A stretch of 64,000 bases of DNA from Porphyra umbilicalis (GCA_002049455.2 KV918829.1:186001-250000), one strand, 5' to 3'. Numbered from the stretch's first letter, positions 29,923 to 41,139 are shown. The notes: generated by a model from the letters alone, not told the origin. Program-made: numbers and translations.

Positions 29923-32802
29923 GCGGCGGCGAGTGCCGACCGAGGGTCAGGGGGCGCCGCGTCCGCGCTCGGTGGTCCGGACCTTGAAAAGGACGCTGAC
30001 AAACGTCTGTGCCGGCACCCGTCATGCGGTTCATCTGCTCGGGAGGGGTCCCCGCTGGTTTTGCCGATTGGGCGGTGGCGCGCCAACCATGGACCGCCCG
30101 GCGCCCGCCTGCCATCCCGACAGTCTATAGCGACAGACCATCCGTAACCTGTAGCGGGCCGACCGGTTGATGGCCGTCGACACGGGCATCACCGCCCCGT
30201 CCGTCGCGGCGCGGCCGCCCCCACGGGGCGGGACAGGGAGGCGCGGTGCCGTCTGGGGGGTGTGGCCGCCGACGCGCGGTCGCGGCGCCGGTCCCCAGGC
30301 ACGGCCCGCCGCCGGTGGGCGAGGCGTTTGGTGCACGCGGGTCCCTGCTTTTTTTTTTTTGCTTTTTCTTTTTTTTCTCTGCCGGCGGCCCAGAGGACGG
30401 GCGCGGACCCGCGCGCCGCCGCGCCGCCCGTGGCAGCGTCTCGCCCCGCCGCGTCGGTGCCGCGAAGGAGACGGCCGGCGGTCGGCGGCTGCGGGGAGAC
30501 GGCGCCCCCGCGGTCGCCCGCCGCGGGACGGGCGGCCGCCCGTGCGTCGGCGAGTGGGCGCACGCGCGCGGGCGGGGCGGCTCGCCGTGCCGGCGGGGGG
30601 ACGGTGTCGGTCGGGCTGCGGCGGCGGCGGCCGCGCCGGTCGGCCCCGCCGTCGACGGGGTCGGCGCGGCGTGGCGCCGCCGCCGAGCGGCACCGGTGGC
30701 ACGGGCGGGCGGGGTGGGGGTGGGGCCTCGGCGGCCCCTGCCGGCCGTACTCCATGCGCGCAGCGGCGTTGGGGCGGTCGCCACGGTGTCACCCCGACGC
30801 GGGGTCGGCGCGGCAGCCGATGGAACCGGCGCCGGCCGTCCCCCGTGGGCCCGCACGCCCCATCGACACGCCTCGGCGGTCCACGCGGGCGCCCCCCAAG
30901 CGCCACGCGCGCACGACGCGCGCCCCACCAAAGCGCCACGCCCGCCCCACGACCGCCGCACGCACGCGGTCCGCCCACCCGGACGCGCCCCCGACGGGCA
31001 GACCCCGGTCACGGGGCGACGCGCGTCGCCGCCGCGTCCGCGTCGCCCCCCCCCCCCCCCCCCCGCTCCCCCGCCCCCGCCGCCGCCGCCGACGCGGCCG
31101 CGGCCGCCCCACCCCACCGCCGCGACCGCCGCCGTCGGCGGCGGCGGGTGGCGCGCGGGCGGCGACGCGCCTCTGCGACGCCCCCACCCGCCCGTGGCGG
31201 CGGGGCCCGCCGCCCCGCCGCGGCGGCCGCGTCAACAGACCCCCTCGCGGGCGGCCGCCGCGTCGCCGCCGCGGTCGGCGGTGGCGCCGCCGTCCCCGCC
31301 GCCCCGTCGAACCGCCGCACCGCCGCCGGCAGCGGCCGTGGCGGCGGCGGCGGCGCCCGCCAGGGGCGGGTTCGTGGCCGTCGCCGCTGCCCCCATCCCC
31401 CGCCGCCAACGCGGCGGTGGGCGCGTCGGCGGCTGGGGGCCCGCCGCCCACGGGTGCCCACCCCACGCCCGCCCCGGCGGTCGGTGCGGGCGGCGACCAC
31501 GCCCGACGCGGCGGGGGCATCCGCCCCCAACCGGTGGCGGCGCGACGCGCGGCACCCCCCCCCACCACCGCCGCGGGCGGCCCCCCGCGGTCACCCGCGG
31601 CGGCCGCTCGTGCGGCAGCGAGCCCCCCCCCCCTGTCCCACCCTGGCGGTAGCGGTCGCGGTGCCACCGCCGAGTGGCCCAGCGGCGCGCGACGGCGGTC
31701 GTTGGGGGGGCGTCGCGGCGGCCACGAAAAAAAAAAAAAAATGGTTGGGGGGGGTGGGGGGAAGGACGGTGACACGCAAGGGGCGGGCGAGCCCCCGCCG
31801 CCACCGCCAGCCGGTCCCCCCCCTCCGCCCACCGCCGCTCCGTACGCCGGTCGGGGGACACAGGGGCGGCGGCGGGCCGCCCGCGCCCCCCCGCCGGGTG
31901 CCGCCCCTCAATGGCACCGCGTCGCCGCTGCCGCGCCGGGGGCAGGCCGGTGGGGCCCGGCGCGGGCGCGCCGTCGGCGCGCCGGCGCGGGCCACCGCGC
32001 CATTGCGCCGCGACTCGGCGCGGCGGCGCGCGCCGCGCCGCCCGCGCGCGCGCGCGCGGTGCGGCGCGACCGCGTCGGTGACGGGGCGGCGGCCGCCGTC
32101 GGGTGGTGTCGCCCCGCGCGGGCCGCCCCTCGGCCGTCCCCGGCGGGGCGCCGCCCGCACGGCGGCGGCGGCGGGGGGCGGCCCCCGAGGGCGGCCGCCT
32201 GCCGCTGTTGCGGGCGCCCGCGGGCGCCGGCGCCTGACCAGCGGGGACGCCCCCACCCGCGGGGTGCGTCACTGCCCCCGAGGCCCCGCCGTGGCACGGG
32301 CAGCGGTGTCGGCCGAGCGCGGTGCGTGGCACCCCTGCGGTGCGGGGGGGCGCCGCCTGCACGGGGCGCGCGGCCGACCCCAGCGGGTCGCCCCGCAGTA
32401 GTTTGATGCGGCCGTGCAGGCGGGCGAGTGGTCGGGCGAGGTCGGGTGCATCGCCGGCCCCCCGCCCGGGACGCAAGTGTCATGGCACTTGACGTGCCAC
32501 GGCACCGGCGACAGCGATACGGGGTCGGGGCGGTGGGCACCTTGCGGTGGTCGGGGAGGCAGTTGCGTCGTCGGAAGCTGGCTCTGCAGCTGCCACAGAG
32601 CCAGTCCGGCGTAGATAAGCGGCTGCCCGCAGCCGCGGAAGCCGTCTGATTTCCTTCCTCACCGTCCACACAGCAGCAGCACCACTTCCCTCTACTGCTA
32701 CTCTTCTTGCCTTCTCACCGCCCTTGCTCACCCTCTTCAGGCGAACCGAGGACGCCCATTGCGAGGACCACCCTCCCACCTCTCCACCCCCCACCCACCG
32801 CC
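29923..32802. other. Extreme G/C block, second half
   Basis: A short stretch of ordinary composition (29930-30190) is followed by more than 2 kb of nearly pure G/C ending near 32400. All frames are Arg/Pro/Ala/Gly with no domain. A T-rich tract lies at 30349-30377 and an A-run at 31727-31742. The stretch 32400-32802 returns to normal composition and should contain the promoter of the next gene; CTGGCTCTGCAGCTGCCACAGAGCCAG at 32580-32606 is an imperfect hairpin. No gene is supported. Confidence 0.5.
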
Positions 32803-33591
32803 ATGGCCCCTCGCCACGCCCTCACTGTCTCCCTCGCGGTCATTGCCGCCGTCGCCACAACCGTCTCGGCGGCCGCCACGCCGTGCATCCAGACGGTCGC
32901 GTGCGTCGAGTCGCAGACCGTCCCATCCACGTGCCTGGTGACGGTGCCGTGCCCCAAAACTGCCAAGTTCTTCTCCCCCACCGGCAAGGCCCTGGCGGTG
33001 TGCCAAGCGTCGACGCCGTGCGTCAAGACCGTCGACGTGCCCGCCACATGTGTGCAGCCGTGCGCGGCGGTGGTGACAACTGGCGGCCACGGGGCCATCG
33101 GAAAGCATGGAGGCGTGCCGGCCAAGAAGTGGGTCGGCGTCTTTGGCAAGCTGCTGACCGCCTTTGCGGAGAAGAAGAAGGCGGCGATTGCATCCCCAAT
33201 GCCGACCGCGTCGCCACCTCCCGTCAGCGGCGACGACGATGACGATGACGACAGTGACAGCGGCGATGACGACGATGGCGACGCGACCGCCACCCCGACG
33301 GCGTCGCCCCCAGCCACGCCGAGCCCCAAGCACTCGTTCCTGTCCTTCCTGAGCAACTTTGGCTCCTCGTTGGCGGCCAAGGGCAAGAAGGGGGCGGTGG
33401 TGGTCACGCCGAAGACCCCGCCGACCGCGTCGCCGACCGCGCCGGCGGGTGGCAGCGTGTCGGCGGGCGATGGGGGGAATGGCGGGGAGGGTGGCGCGGG
33501 CCCCGGGGGTGCCGACGGCGGCGCGGGCGGCGCGGGGGGCAACGTGGTCACTGCGGCGCCGGCAGAGCCGGCGGAGCGCTTTATCAACTGA
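32803..33591 (+). CDS. Secreted Cys-rich/Asp-rich protein (262 aa), unknown function
   Basis: The ATG at 32803 follows a C/A-rich leader and starts a clear signal peptide (ALTVSLAVIAAVATTVSAAA). The mature N-terminus has nine cysteines in about 60 residues arranged as two related units, TPCIQTVACVE ... CLVTVPC and STPCVKTVDVPATCVQPC, suggesting internal duplication of a small disulphide-bonded module. A Lys-rich helix (FGKLLTAFAEKKKAA) is followed by an acidic Asp/Ser run (near 33230-33280), Thr/Pro spacers with repeated PTASP motifs and a Gly-rich tail. No catalytic motif is visible. Wall or matrix protein, or a metal-binding role for the Asp run, are guesses from composition. Unlike its neighbours it is intact in one frame. 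An upstream in-frame extension to 32707 is possible but less likely. Confidence 0.75.
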   Translation: MAPRHALTVSLAVIAAVATTVSAAATPCIQTVACVESQTVPSTCLVTVPCPKTAKFFSPTGKALAVCQASTPCVKTVDVPATCVQPCAAVVTTGGHGAIGKHGGVPAKKWVGVFGKLLTAFAEKKKAAIASPMPTASPPPVSGDDDDDDDSDSGDDDDGDATATPTASPPATPSPKHSFLSFLSNFGSSLAAKGKKGAVVVTPKTPPTASPTAPAGGSVSAGDGGNGGEGGAGPGGADGGAGGAGGNVVTAAPAEPAERFIN

Positions 33592-34536
33592 CCGCCGCTG
33601 GAGGGGTGCGGGGCGCCGCAGGAGCGCGGCACGGCGGCGCGTGTGGTCGCGCGTGACGGGTGTTGGACGGGCGCTTGACTTAAACGCTCTCACTTTTTTC
33701 TTTTTCTAGTTTAACACGACGCTCTTTTTGTTATCTTGTTGGGGAGATCCAACACGCCCAGAGCCGCTGCGGCGGCGTGTGCCACACCAAAGCCCGCCGC
33801 GCCTGCCGCCCCCTGCGCGCCGCCCGCCCCGGCAGCGCCGCGAGTTGTCCGCTCGCCGAGTCGTGGTGGGGCCCTGCTCAGCGATGCAAGAACGACGCCA
33901 ATACAGACAAAGGAGAGGACACCAACGCGGCCGTGTCGGTTAGTGCGCCGCGCGGCAGCAGCGCCACGGCCAAGCCAACCGCAGCTGCGTGTGGCGCACC
34001 GCCCGACAAGGGCCATGGCGCCACACCGGGTATCACCGCGTGGGCGGCAACAAGCCTCACGCACGTGGTGTTTTGGCACCCAACTGTTTGGCTACCCGTC
34101 TCCTCCACCACCCCGCCGCCGACGGCCGCGTGTGACGAAACAAGCACGAGCGCCGTCGCCCCGCGCAGGGGTCAAGCTGGTAAAATAGAGGCCGAGTCTT
34201 GCATAGCCATTCCGGCAAGTCTGCTGCATGCGCCTCTTTTCTCAAGAGCGGACCCATCCGGCGGCGCGGCATCTTCTTTGGCGCCGTCGCTGTGTTGTGT
34301 ATGGCAAACTCCAGGGTCCCTCTGCTGCAGCCGCGGCGTCTCGCTTCGTGCTCGGTCGAGCGCACCGGGCGCTGGGCCGCCCCGATGGGCGCGCTCGATT
34401 TTTAACTAATTTTCGCACGAACCGGCGCGGCCGAGGGGTACAAAGTCAAAAAGTTCACCGCAACCGTGACGTAGTTGGCCGCCCGGCGACACGCCGCCAC
34501 CGGCAACGCCCGCCACCGGCACCGCACAGTAGATCT
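33592..34536. other. Intergenic DNA, no supported gene
   Basis: A C/T-rich stretch with T-runs at 33692-33712 follows the secreted-protein gene and may contain its 3' end. Both strands have frames of 100-210 codons between 33711 and 34409, none with recognisable content or a clear choice of strand. Confidence 0.4.
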
Positions 34537-36304
34537 TAGACCAGGTACCTGGAAGACCTTGAATTTGCTTGTGTCTGGCTTGCACCGGTTGGTGCAAGGT
34601 GTCGATTCGGACCCTCTGAGGGCCGTTTTCTCGTACAAGCGCCATACAAAGGGGGGCTCCTTGGGGCGCAAAACGGTCTCCAGAGCCCATTTTGGCACCG
34701 TTCCAACTGCAGAAGAGGTGCATGTGAGTCTATAAAAAACGAGCCCTGTCGGTCGTTTTGCGCACCGATGGCGGCCACAAACGTGTTTCTTGCATCCAGA
34801 AACTTGTATCTGGGACACTGTTTTCGTGCAAGCAGCTTGCACGAGATCTGCGCGGATTCGTGCAGAGACCTTGCACCGGGTGTAGTCCTTTCGCACCAAA
34901 GTGGACATCTCTTGCATGACCTGGCAGTGTCTGCTTTTCTCTGCGCTCGTCACTGCTGGTACTGCTTCCGACCAGGACACCTGCCCTATGAATAATCAAC
35001 CCAGTAACCTACACTACCCTACCCTCCCCGCACTTTCACCCCCCCCGCATGCATATCACTCGTGCTGCCAGAAACGGCAGCATTATAGCCCCACGCTACT
35101 CAGGGCCGAACGGGTGACGTCCACGCCCCTCAGATGAGCGGAAGCTGGTCTCTGTCGTCTCCAATTATGCGAGAAGCACCTCATCGCATTGGTACACCTA
35201 CACTTTCGCTGGGGGGTGGTGGTCTGGAGTTGGATGCTTGACGTTTTGTATACCCTGCGTAGACTGCCCTGATGGGCAGTGAGGTGGGTTAGGACTGCTG
35301 CGGCGCAGTCTCTGTGGACGGGCACTGCCCCTGGAAGCCGCAGCTTTACTCTTCTCTATCGAGAAACGAGCCAAACGAGCTGCATGTAGCGCATGTACGA
35401 CCGCCGTACAACCAGATACAGACAATTCCCTGGCCTTTAGGACAGGGTGCTCTCAAAGTGTAGTGATGCACACATATACTTAGATCACGGGACTTGCTCT
35501 CCGTTTCAGAGGTGGCAGTCTGCATTCGTGTCCTCAGGGATCTGAGAGCGTGTCAGCGTTGGAAGGGTCGCGATGACGCTAAAAGCGAATAGAGTTAAGT
35601 GGCTGAGAAGGACTGTCCTGCCACAGGGGTCACAGGGCGCCTGCCCCCCTACCCCGCCGCCCCGAGTTGCGCGCGGCGACCGCGCGCGGCGACTTCTGGG
35701 GTTCGACCAGCCCACGATGACCCGCGGGTGATCGTGCCTGCGGGCCAGCTTCTGTAGCGGCGGCTCGTCGGCAATTTCTGACGCCATCGAGCTGCGCGGT
35801 TGGAGGCGCCCCGTCGCGCGGCGGTCGGTCCCACCCGCCCGCCCGTGCGCCGTGTCGGCTGCCCCGCCCGCCGTGCGCAGGTGCGCTGCGCAGCGGAGTG
35901 ACGGCCCCTCTGGTGGGTGCCGCGCGACGCCGGCGGGCCGCCGCCGCTGTCGTGGCGGCGGCGGCACTCCTTTCCCCGCCCCGCGCGCCCCCCGCCACGG
36001 CAACGTGGCTGTATGTGCCCCCGTGCGCGCTCGCAGCCATGGGGCGGGCCGGCATGCCCCGTGTCGATGCGTCGCCGAGCGCGCCACCGCCCTGAAGGCC
36101 AGGGTATTGCACGCACGTGCTTGGAATTCTGTGCGGCACCGTGCAAGACTCATGCAAAGATTCGGTGCACTTGTGCAAGCGTCGAGCAAGCGCCATACAA
36201 GAACTTTGTACGAAAAGCACCCGATCCGTACGAGAAATCGAGGCTTGTATCAGCTTGTATCCAATTGTATTCAAGCAGATACAAGATCTTCCAGGGACAT
36301 GATC
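34537..36304. mobile_element. Foldback-type element with CTTGTAT/CTTGCAC subterminal repeats
   Basis: The left end (CCTGGAAGACCTTGAATTTG at about 34548) and the right end, read inward (CCTGGAAGATCTTGTATCTG), are inverted repeats over about 30 bp. Further inward both arms carry many variants of CTTGTATC, GCTTGCAC and TCGTACAAGCGCCATAC in opposite orientations (for example 34640-34657 and 36180-36205). Such arrays of short inverted subrepeats are typical of foldback elements. The right end abuts the TAA duplication of the Harbinger element. A CCCTGG-family copy (35426-36120) lies inside. Exact ends and target duplication are uncertain. Confidence 0.5.
35426..36120 (+). repeat. CCCTGG-family repeat, copy D (divergent, short)
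   Basis: It begins TTCCCTGGCCTTTAGGACAG followed by GGTGCTCTC, matching the left end of copies A-C, and ends with AAGGCCAGGGTATTGCACGC, matching their right end in layout. The interior (about 35640-36095) is a GC-rich module unrelated at sight to that of copies A-C. This suggests a family that shares ends and carries different internal DNA. Confidence 0.55.
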
Positions 36305-37118
36305 TAAGAGCACACCCAACAACGTCGGTTGCGAACGACCTGCGAACCGTTTAAGAGCGCAACGTGTGCGCTTATGAGTGGCCAAAACTGTTTCGGCAGC
36401 GATATGCGCGAACCCGCTCCGCTCGGATCCAGAGTACTTGTTTTCTTCTGTCGGCAGATCGCAGTGTATGGAAAACGGAGAAGGTGACGTTGCTGGGTTG
36501 CCGACCTGCTAACTGGAGCCTGCGAGCGGCTTTCCCGTGAGATGTCCACATTCCGACAATCCAGTGCGACATTTCAAGCAAACAGGCCATCGATCGACCT
36601 CGCGATCACGCTGATCTGGACCCCAATCGTCAGCAAATAAGCCGGTCAAGTGAGACACGCAGCGCGATAGGCTTCAAATGGCTGCAAATTCTTGCCATCG
36701 AGTAGACACGACGAGGTCAAACGCACAAATGTCGGAGACACGTTGGCAGTATCTCGCATCATCTCGCGGCGCTGTCGCATCTCGCGACTGACAGCAGTGA
36801 TTTGTAGGTCTCTCATTGGTCCGTTCAGCCGGCAGACGTACAGCGTGCGTGCAATCTGGTGGCGCTTTCGCCTCGATCGACACTGGAGCAATCTGTTCTG
36901 AAGCGCCTGTGAGGCGGCCGCGTGGTGTCTGCCGGTCACCGTGACGCAGGGCGGGCTCCCACGCGGCCGCTTGCGGCGGTCGGGCGGCCCGGCCTGCGAG
37001 GCTGCCGAGACGCGGCAGGGGCCACGTACGATCGCGTCCCTTGCGGAGCGGCAGAATCGTGCGACCCCCTCCGACTTTTGTGTCATCGATCTGCATGCTC
37101 ATTGGTCAGACGCGCTGT

Positions 37119-37894
37119 TCATATGCATCCAGCCGGACACACCCTGCTGCTGTCCAGTGCAAGACTGCGCAAGGCCAAAGCAGCGTAGTCACGCCTCGCG
37201 TCCCTCTTGACAACGACGGCGCTGTCTGTATTGGGAACCTCTGCGGCCGCTACTGCGGCCGCTGAGGCGACGGCGGCTGCGGCCGCAGGTGGGGCTCCAG
37301 GTGCGGCCGCATCGCCTGCATGTGCGTCTTCTGCATGTGCCGGTGCGGCCGCGTCTCCTGGGTCTGGCGGAGCGCCCGCTATGCCTGGCGTCGCGGCTGT
37401 GAACGGCCGCGAAGCGGCCGCGTCGGCGTCGACCACGGGCCGTACGGTCGAGTCCCCGGCCTCCGGCGCGGCCGCGAGTGCGGCCGCATTGCTTCCGTCT
37501 GCACCTTTTCCCAGCGGCGGCTCCCATGCGTCGCCGTGTGCCGGCGCATCACCAGCTGCGGTCGCCAGCGCGGCCGTTGCCCGCCGCGCTGCGGCTTCGG
37601 CTGGTGTTGAATCTGTCAAGCGGAGGAAGGCGTGCGGCTTGAACTCGCTGCAGACCAAGTATGCCCGTTCACGGCGAGTGGGGACTCCGTCCCGGGTCCA
37701 AGTCGCTTGGTGACGCCGCGGCCGCAGAATGCGGCCGCTGGCGCTTCGGGCGACGACGAGTGGGACGCTTGCTGTGGCACTTGTGGCAGCGATGTCGCGG
37801 ATGGCGACTTGCCTTGAGTTGTGACTCTTTTAATTTGCGAGACTGAGTCCTCTCTGCGCGTTGAGTGTTCGGCTAGTGCACCACAATAATACAC
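37119..37894. other. Ala-rich ORF of the Harbinger element, strand unresolved
   Basis: A plus frame (37207-37713) and a minus frame (37119-37658) are both open and both Ala-rich because the GCGGCCGC octamers encode Ala-Ala-Ala either way. The plus frame is followed by a short acidic piece in another frame (GDDEWDACCGTCGSDVADGD, ending at 37817). The minus side continues with polar pieces at 37616-37894. Neither has an ATG in an obvious place. Harbinger elements normally carry a second gene for a Myb-like DNA-binding protein, and this is the natural candidate, but no Myb helix is visible. Confidence 0.35.
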
Positions 37895-38233
37895 GTTTTT
37901 TTTTCCCTTTGCCGGTTTTCTTTTTTCCTACTCTCTGACTCTGTCCGACTCACCGACTCTGTCCGAAAAACCAGCACGGCACGATCCCTTCACTTATGCA
38001 CCAGATACATTGCAGCATGATATTCTACGACGCTCGCCGACATCCGCCCACGACAGACAGAGCGGTGGCCTCGCCTGTCTTTCCAGAGAAGTGGAAGCCG
38101 CCCATGAGTCTTACCTATCCTAAGTCGACGTGGCGGCCGCGGCCGACGCGTAAATATGTGAGGAAAAAAAGCCATGACGGCGAAAAAAAGAACCGTTGAA
38201 GACTACACATACGGCTCCGGAAGGGACCCGCGG

Positions 38234-38857
38234 TCAGCGGAAATATGGGCTGCCAGGTCTTCGCGGAGAGATCTCCCCCTCGATAGGAGGCCGTCGGTAC
38301 ACAGTTTCCCCCTCCTCAGTGATAAACTCCATCAGCTTCTTAGTCGCCACGTCAGTTGTGAAATTGGACAGCCGAACATACTCATCCGCGCGATTGTACG
38401 GCCCCCAGTACGCGGCCACACAGAAAGCGGCCACCAGCTTCTGCAGAACATGAGCTCGTGGCCGCCTCGTCGCATTGATGCTCTGCCGCCCACACGGCCT
38501 GTCGCAAATGGCCTCGTAAACGCTCTTAAACAGAGACCGTGGCACACGGAAGCGACGCTCAAACGTCTCTTCTCCATACACAGGCGGCTGCCCATCCACA
38601 CCAATATAATCCCGCATGATGCCGCGCATACCCTGGTCGAAATCACGTGGCCGGTTGGCACGCCGCCCGGCCACAGACCCGACAAAACGCCGTCTGCGCG
38701 CTCGCTGCGCCGTATTCCTGCGATAACGGCGCGTCAGGAACAGAGATCGCGCTCCGATGACGGCCGCAAGCAGCTCGTCCGCGGAGCCCTCCGACTGCCC
38801 GCGGCCGTCATCGCTCGACGACCCAGACCCATCATCAGTGGACGCGTCCATCTCCAT
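38234..38857 (-). CDS. Harbinger transposase, N-terminal part
   Basis: The 207-residue frame starts with an acidic Ser/Asp leader, then the pattern seen in plant and oomycete Harbinger transposases: RRFRVPRSLFKSVYEAICDR (the 'RFRM.R.LF..I' signature), LQKLVAAFCVAAYW and ADEYVRLSNFTTDVATKKLM, ending near the 'YLRRP' region (YRRPPIEGE). The frame stops there, before the 'G.ID..H' segment where the DDE catalytic domain should begin, and no downstream piece on the minus strand supplies it. It could be a first exon, but internal deletion is likelier since no DDE motif was found within the element. The full protein would excise and insert the element together with a Myb-like partner. Confidence 0.8.
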   Translation of the reverse strand: MEMDASTDDGSGSSSDDGRGQSEGSADELLAAVIGARSLFLTRRYRRNTAQRARRRRFVGSVAGRRANRPRDFDQGMRGIMRDYIGVDGQPPVYGEETFERRFRVPRSLFKSVYEAICDRPCGRQSINATRRPRAHVLQKLVAAFCVAAYWGPYNRADEYVRLSNFTTDVATKKLMEFITEEGETVYRRPPIEGEISPRRPGSPYFR

Positions 38858-39576
38858 CCACCAGTGCAGCTGACTACAGGAGAGCTAGAGCGGCCGCAGA
38901 AGCGGCCGCAAAGGCGGCACCAGCAGCGCGTCAACTGGGGGCCACCCCGCCAAAGAATTCCGCTGCACGACCGCATTGCGGCCGCGCGCCCACCCATGCG
39001 ACAGTGCCTCTAGGCGGCCCCCCCCCCTAATCAAACCGTTCAGCCGTGGGGGGGCCGACCCAGAATCGCGCGTGGCGGCGGATGTCCACCAGGAAAAACC
39101 GTGTCCCGCCCGCCCCCCCCCCACAGGGCCCGACAATGAGCGCCGCCTGCGCCTCGAACGGAATCTGGGGCCACTCGCGACCGCATGCTCATGAATATCA
39201 GATCTCGAGACGCCTGTGTGATCGTCAACGCAACGTGTGTCTGTCTGCGATCGTCCCGATTTGGGTGTTTGACCCCCGTTTAGACACAATTGTAGACAGA
39301 TTCGGTTCGCAAAACGTTCGGAAATGCACAAACGTCTGCGCAAACGCCAGTGGTATGGTCGGCCGATGGAAAAATGCGAACCTCCTGCGAACCAGCGCCA
39401 TATTATCCGGTTGGACTTATATCTGGCCCACCAGTAGCTCGGTTCGCAGATCTGGTTCGCGACGTTAGTAGGATGACCGGTTTTCCCATACCTCTGCCCA
39501 TAACTGGCAAATATGCCACATTTAACGAATAATACGCAAAAGCGGTTCGCAACCGACGTTGTTGGGTGTGCTCTAA

Positions 39577-40291
39577 GCGCCACTGTGCCGCCCGCCGCGC
39601 CGTGAGCACCAATCGACCGGGCACTGTCCAAGAAATAGCCCCCCTCCCTGTGAGAAACAGCAATTTCGGCTGGGCGGATTGCCGCGTCCTCGATTCCAAC
39701 GCTGTGCCACGTCGTTTGAATTCGACGGGCTTCCAATTTGATCCCCCCCGCCGCTCCGTCGTGCTTGCGCTCGCCCCCACCCGCTGCCTCCCCCAAGGTG
39801 CGGCCCCGCCCCCGCTGCGGGCGCGCCCGCCGCCGCCCCCACCCCCGCCCCCGCCGCGGGCGCCCGCGCCGCAGCAGCGACGGGCGGTGCCGCCGCGCGG
39901 CAGCCGGCCCGCGCGCCCGCGGCCGCCCCCGCCCGCGTCGCCATGGCGCCCGCGTCGCCCCCGGTCCGCCGCCCCCGCCGTCGCGCGCCCCTCCAGTGTG
40001 GGGCGGGCGGCGGGCGGGCGGCGGGCGGGGGGGCGCCCGCCGCGCGCGCCGCGTGCGGCGCGTCGCGGCCGCGCGACCGTGCGCGCGGCGGGGCACTGCC
40101 CCTTTTGTTTCGGCCGCCGCCGAGAACGCCCGCGCGCCTGGCGCCGCGCGCGGCTCTGCCCCACCGCGGATGCCGACCGCCCCCCCCCCCCCGTCGCGAC
40201 GCGGTCCCGTCGCGCCGACCCCAGACACACGCGCCCCCTCCCACCCACTCTCCTCCCCCCGCCCTCCCCCCGTTGTGTTGTTCCCCTTTCC
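39577..40291. other. Upstream region of the malectin-like gene
   Basis: The first 170 bp are of ordinary composition. From 39750 the DNA becomes GC-rich and open in all frames, with a C/T-rich tract at 40170-40290 directly before the ATG. It should contain the promoter and leader; no specific element is recognised. Confidence 0.4.
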
Positions 40292-41139
40292 ATGCCCGCC
40301 ATGCGGCCGCCGGCGCGACCGCCACGGCGGTGGCGCCGCCGCCGCCGCTGCGGCGCCCGCCCCCCCCTCCGGTCGGTGGTCGGCGCGCTGCTCGCCGCCG
40401 CCGCCGCCGCCGCTGCCGCCGCGGCGGTCGCCCCCCGCCCCGCGGTGGCGTCGCACGTGGATTTGGCGTTTAACCTCGGGGGCCCCCCCACGGGCGCGTA
40501 CCGCTCCGAAGGCGACGGCCTCGCCATGGCCGACGCCTACCCCCTCTCGACGTACCGCGGCGGCGGCCTGCCGTCGACGCCCCAAGGCATTGTCGCCGCG
40601 TCGCAGCGCTTCTCCCGCGACGACCACCTCGTCCTCCACCTCCCCGTCGCCGACGGGGAGTACACCCTCGCGCTCCTCTTTGCAGAGGTGTGGGCGGCGG
40701 CGTGCCACCGCCGCGGCCGCGTCTTTGACATTACGGTGCTCGGCGGGGCGGGGGCCGAGGTCGGCGCCGCCGACTATGACACCTACACGGCGGCGGGGGG
40801 GCGGTGCCACCAGCCGGTCATCAAGACGTTTTCGGCGCTCACCGCGGCGGGCGGGTCGGGCCTCACGGTCGTGCTCAGCCGCGTCGTGCAAAACCCGACG
40901 CTCGCGGGCGTCCTCGTCACGGGCTACAGCCACCCGGGCGGGCGCCCGGCGCGCCCGTGGGTGCCCCCGACCGACGGGGAGCTGGCGGCAATGCGCGCGC
41001 GGCGGCGGGCGCAGCACCGGCCGACGCCGCCGTCGGCGGTGTTTGGGGGGGGGGGGGGGGCGCCGCCGGTGGGGCGCGGGGGGGGTGGGGGATGAGGGCC
41101 CGGCGGTGGGGGCCGCCCACGGGCGTGGGGGGTGCGTAT

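Larger units (their letters stand above)
36914..38985. repeat. Cluster of at least 16 GCGGCCGC octamers
   Basis: By eye, the palindromic octamer occurs at 36914, 36963, 37243, 37255, 37279, 37303, 37345, 37414, 37468, 37480, 37718, 37731, 38133, 38889, 38901 and 38978. The eight copies from 37243 to 37480 are all spaced by multiples of three, so they stay in one codon phase and read as Ala triplets on either strand. The copies outside that block are not in phase. All lie inside the Harbinger element and away from its ends. Confidence 0.85.
36308..39573 (-). mobile_element. PIF/Harbinger element, 3,266 bp, complete ends
   Basis: The TIRs at 36308-36336 and 39545-39573 are perfect over 29 bp (GAGCACACCCAACAACGTCG onward). 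Both sides carry TAA (36305-36307 and 39574-39576), the 3-bp TWA-type target duplication of PIF/Harbinger. Subterminal GGTTCGCA/TGCGAACC motifs recur at both ends (near 36336-36350, 39304, 39442 and 39460). The minus strand encodes the N-terminal part of a Harbinger transposase; the DDE half was not found, so this copy appears internally deleted and non-autonomous. Perfect TIRs suggest fairly recent movement. The middle is marked by repeated GCGGCCGC octamers. Confidence 0.9.

Noticed and set aside
24540-32400. ORFs of 500-1,100 codons on both strands
   Set aside because: At this composition stop codons are almost absent, all frames read Arg/Pro/Ala/Gly, and only the 28.2-29.9 kb stretch has family motifs.
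37207-37713. Confident Ala-rich host gene on the plus strand
   Set aside because: No ATG in place, the minus strand is equally open, and the region lies wholly within the Harbinger ends.
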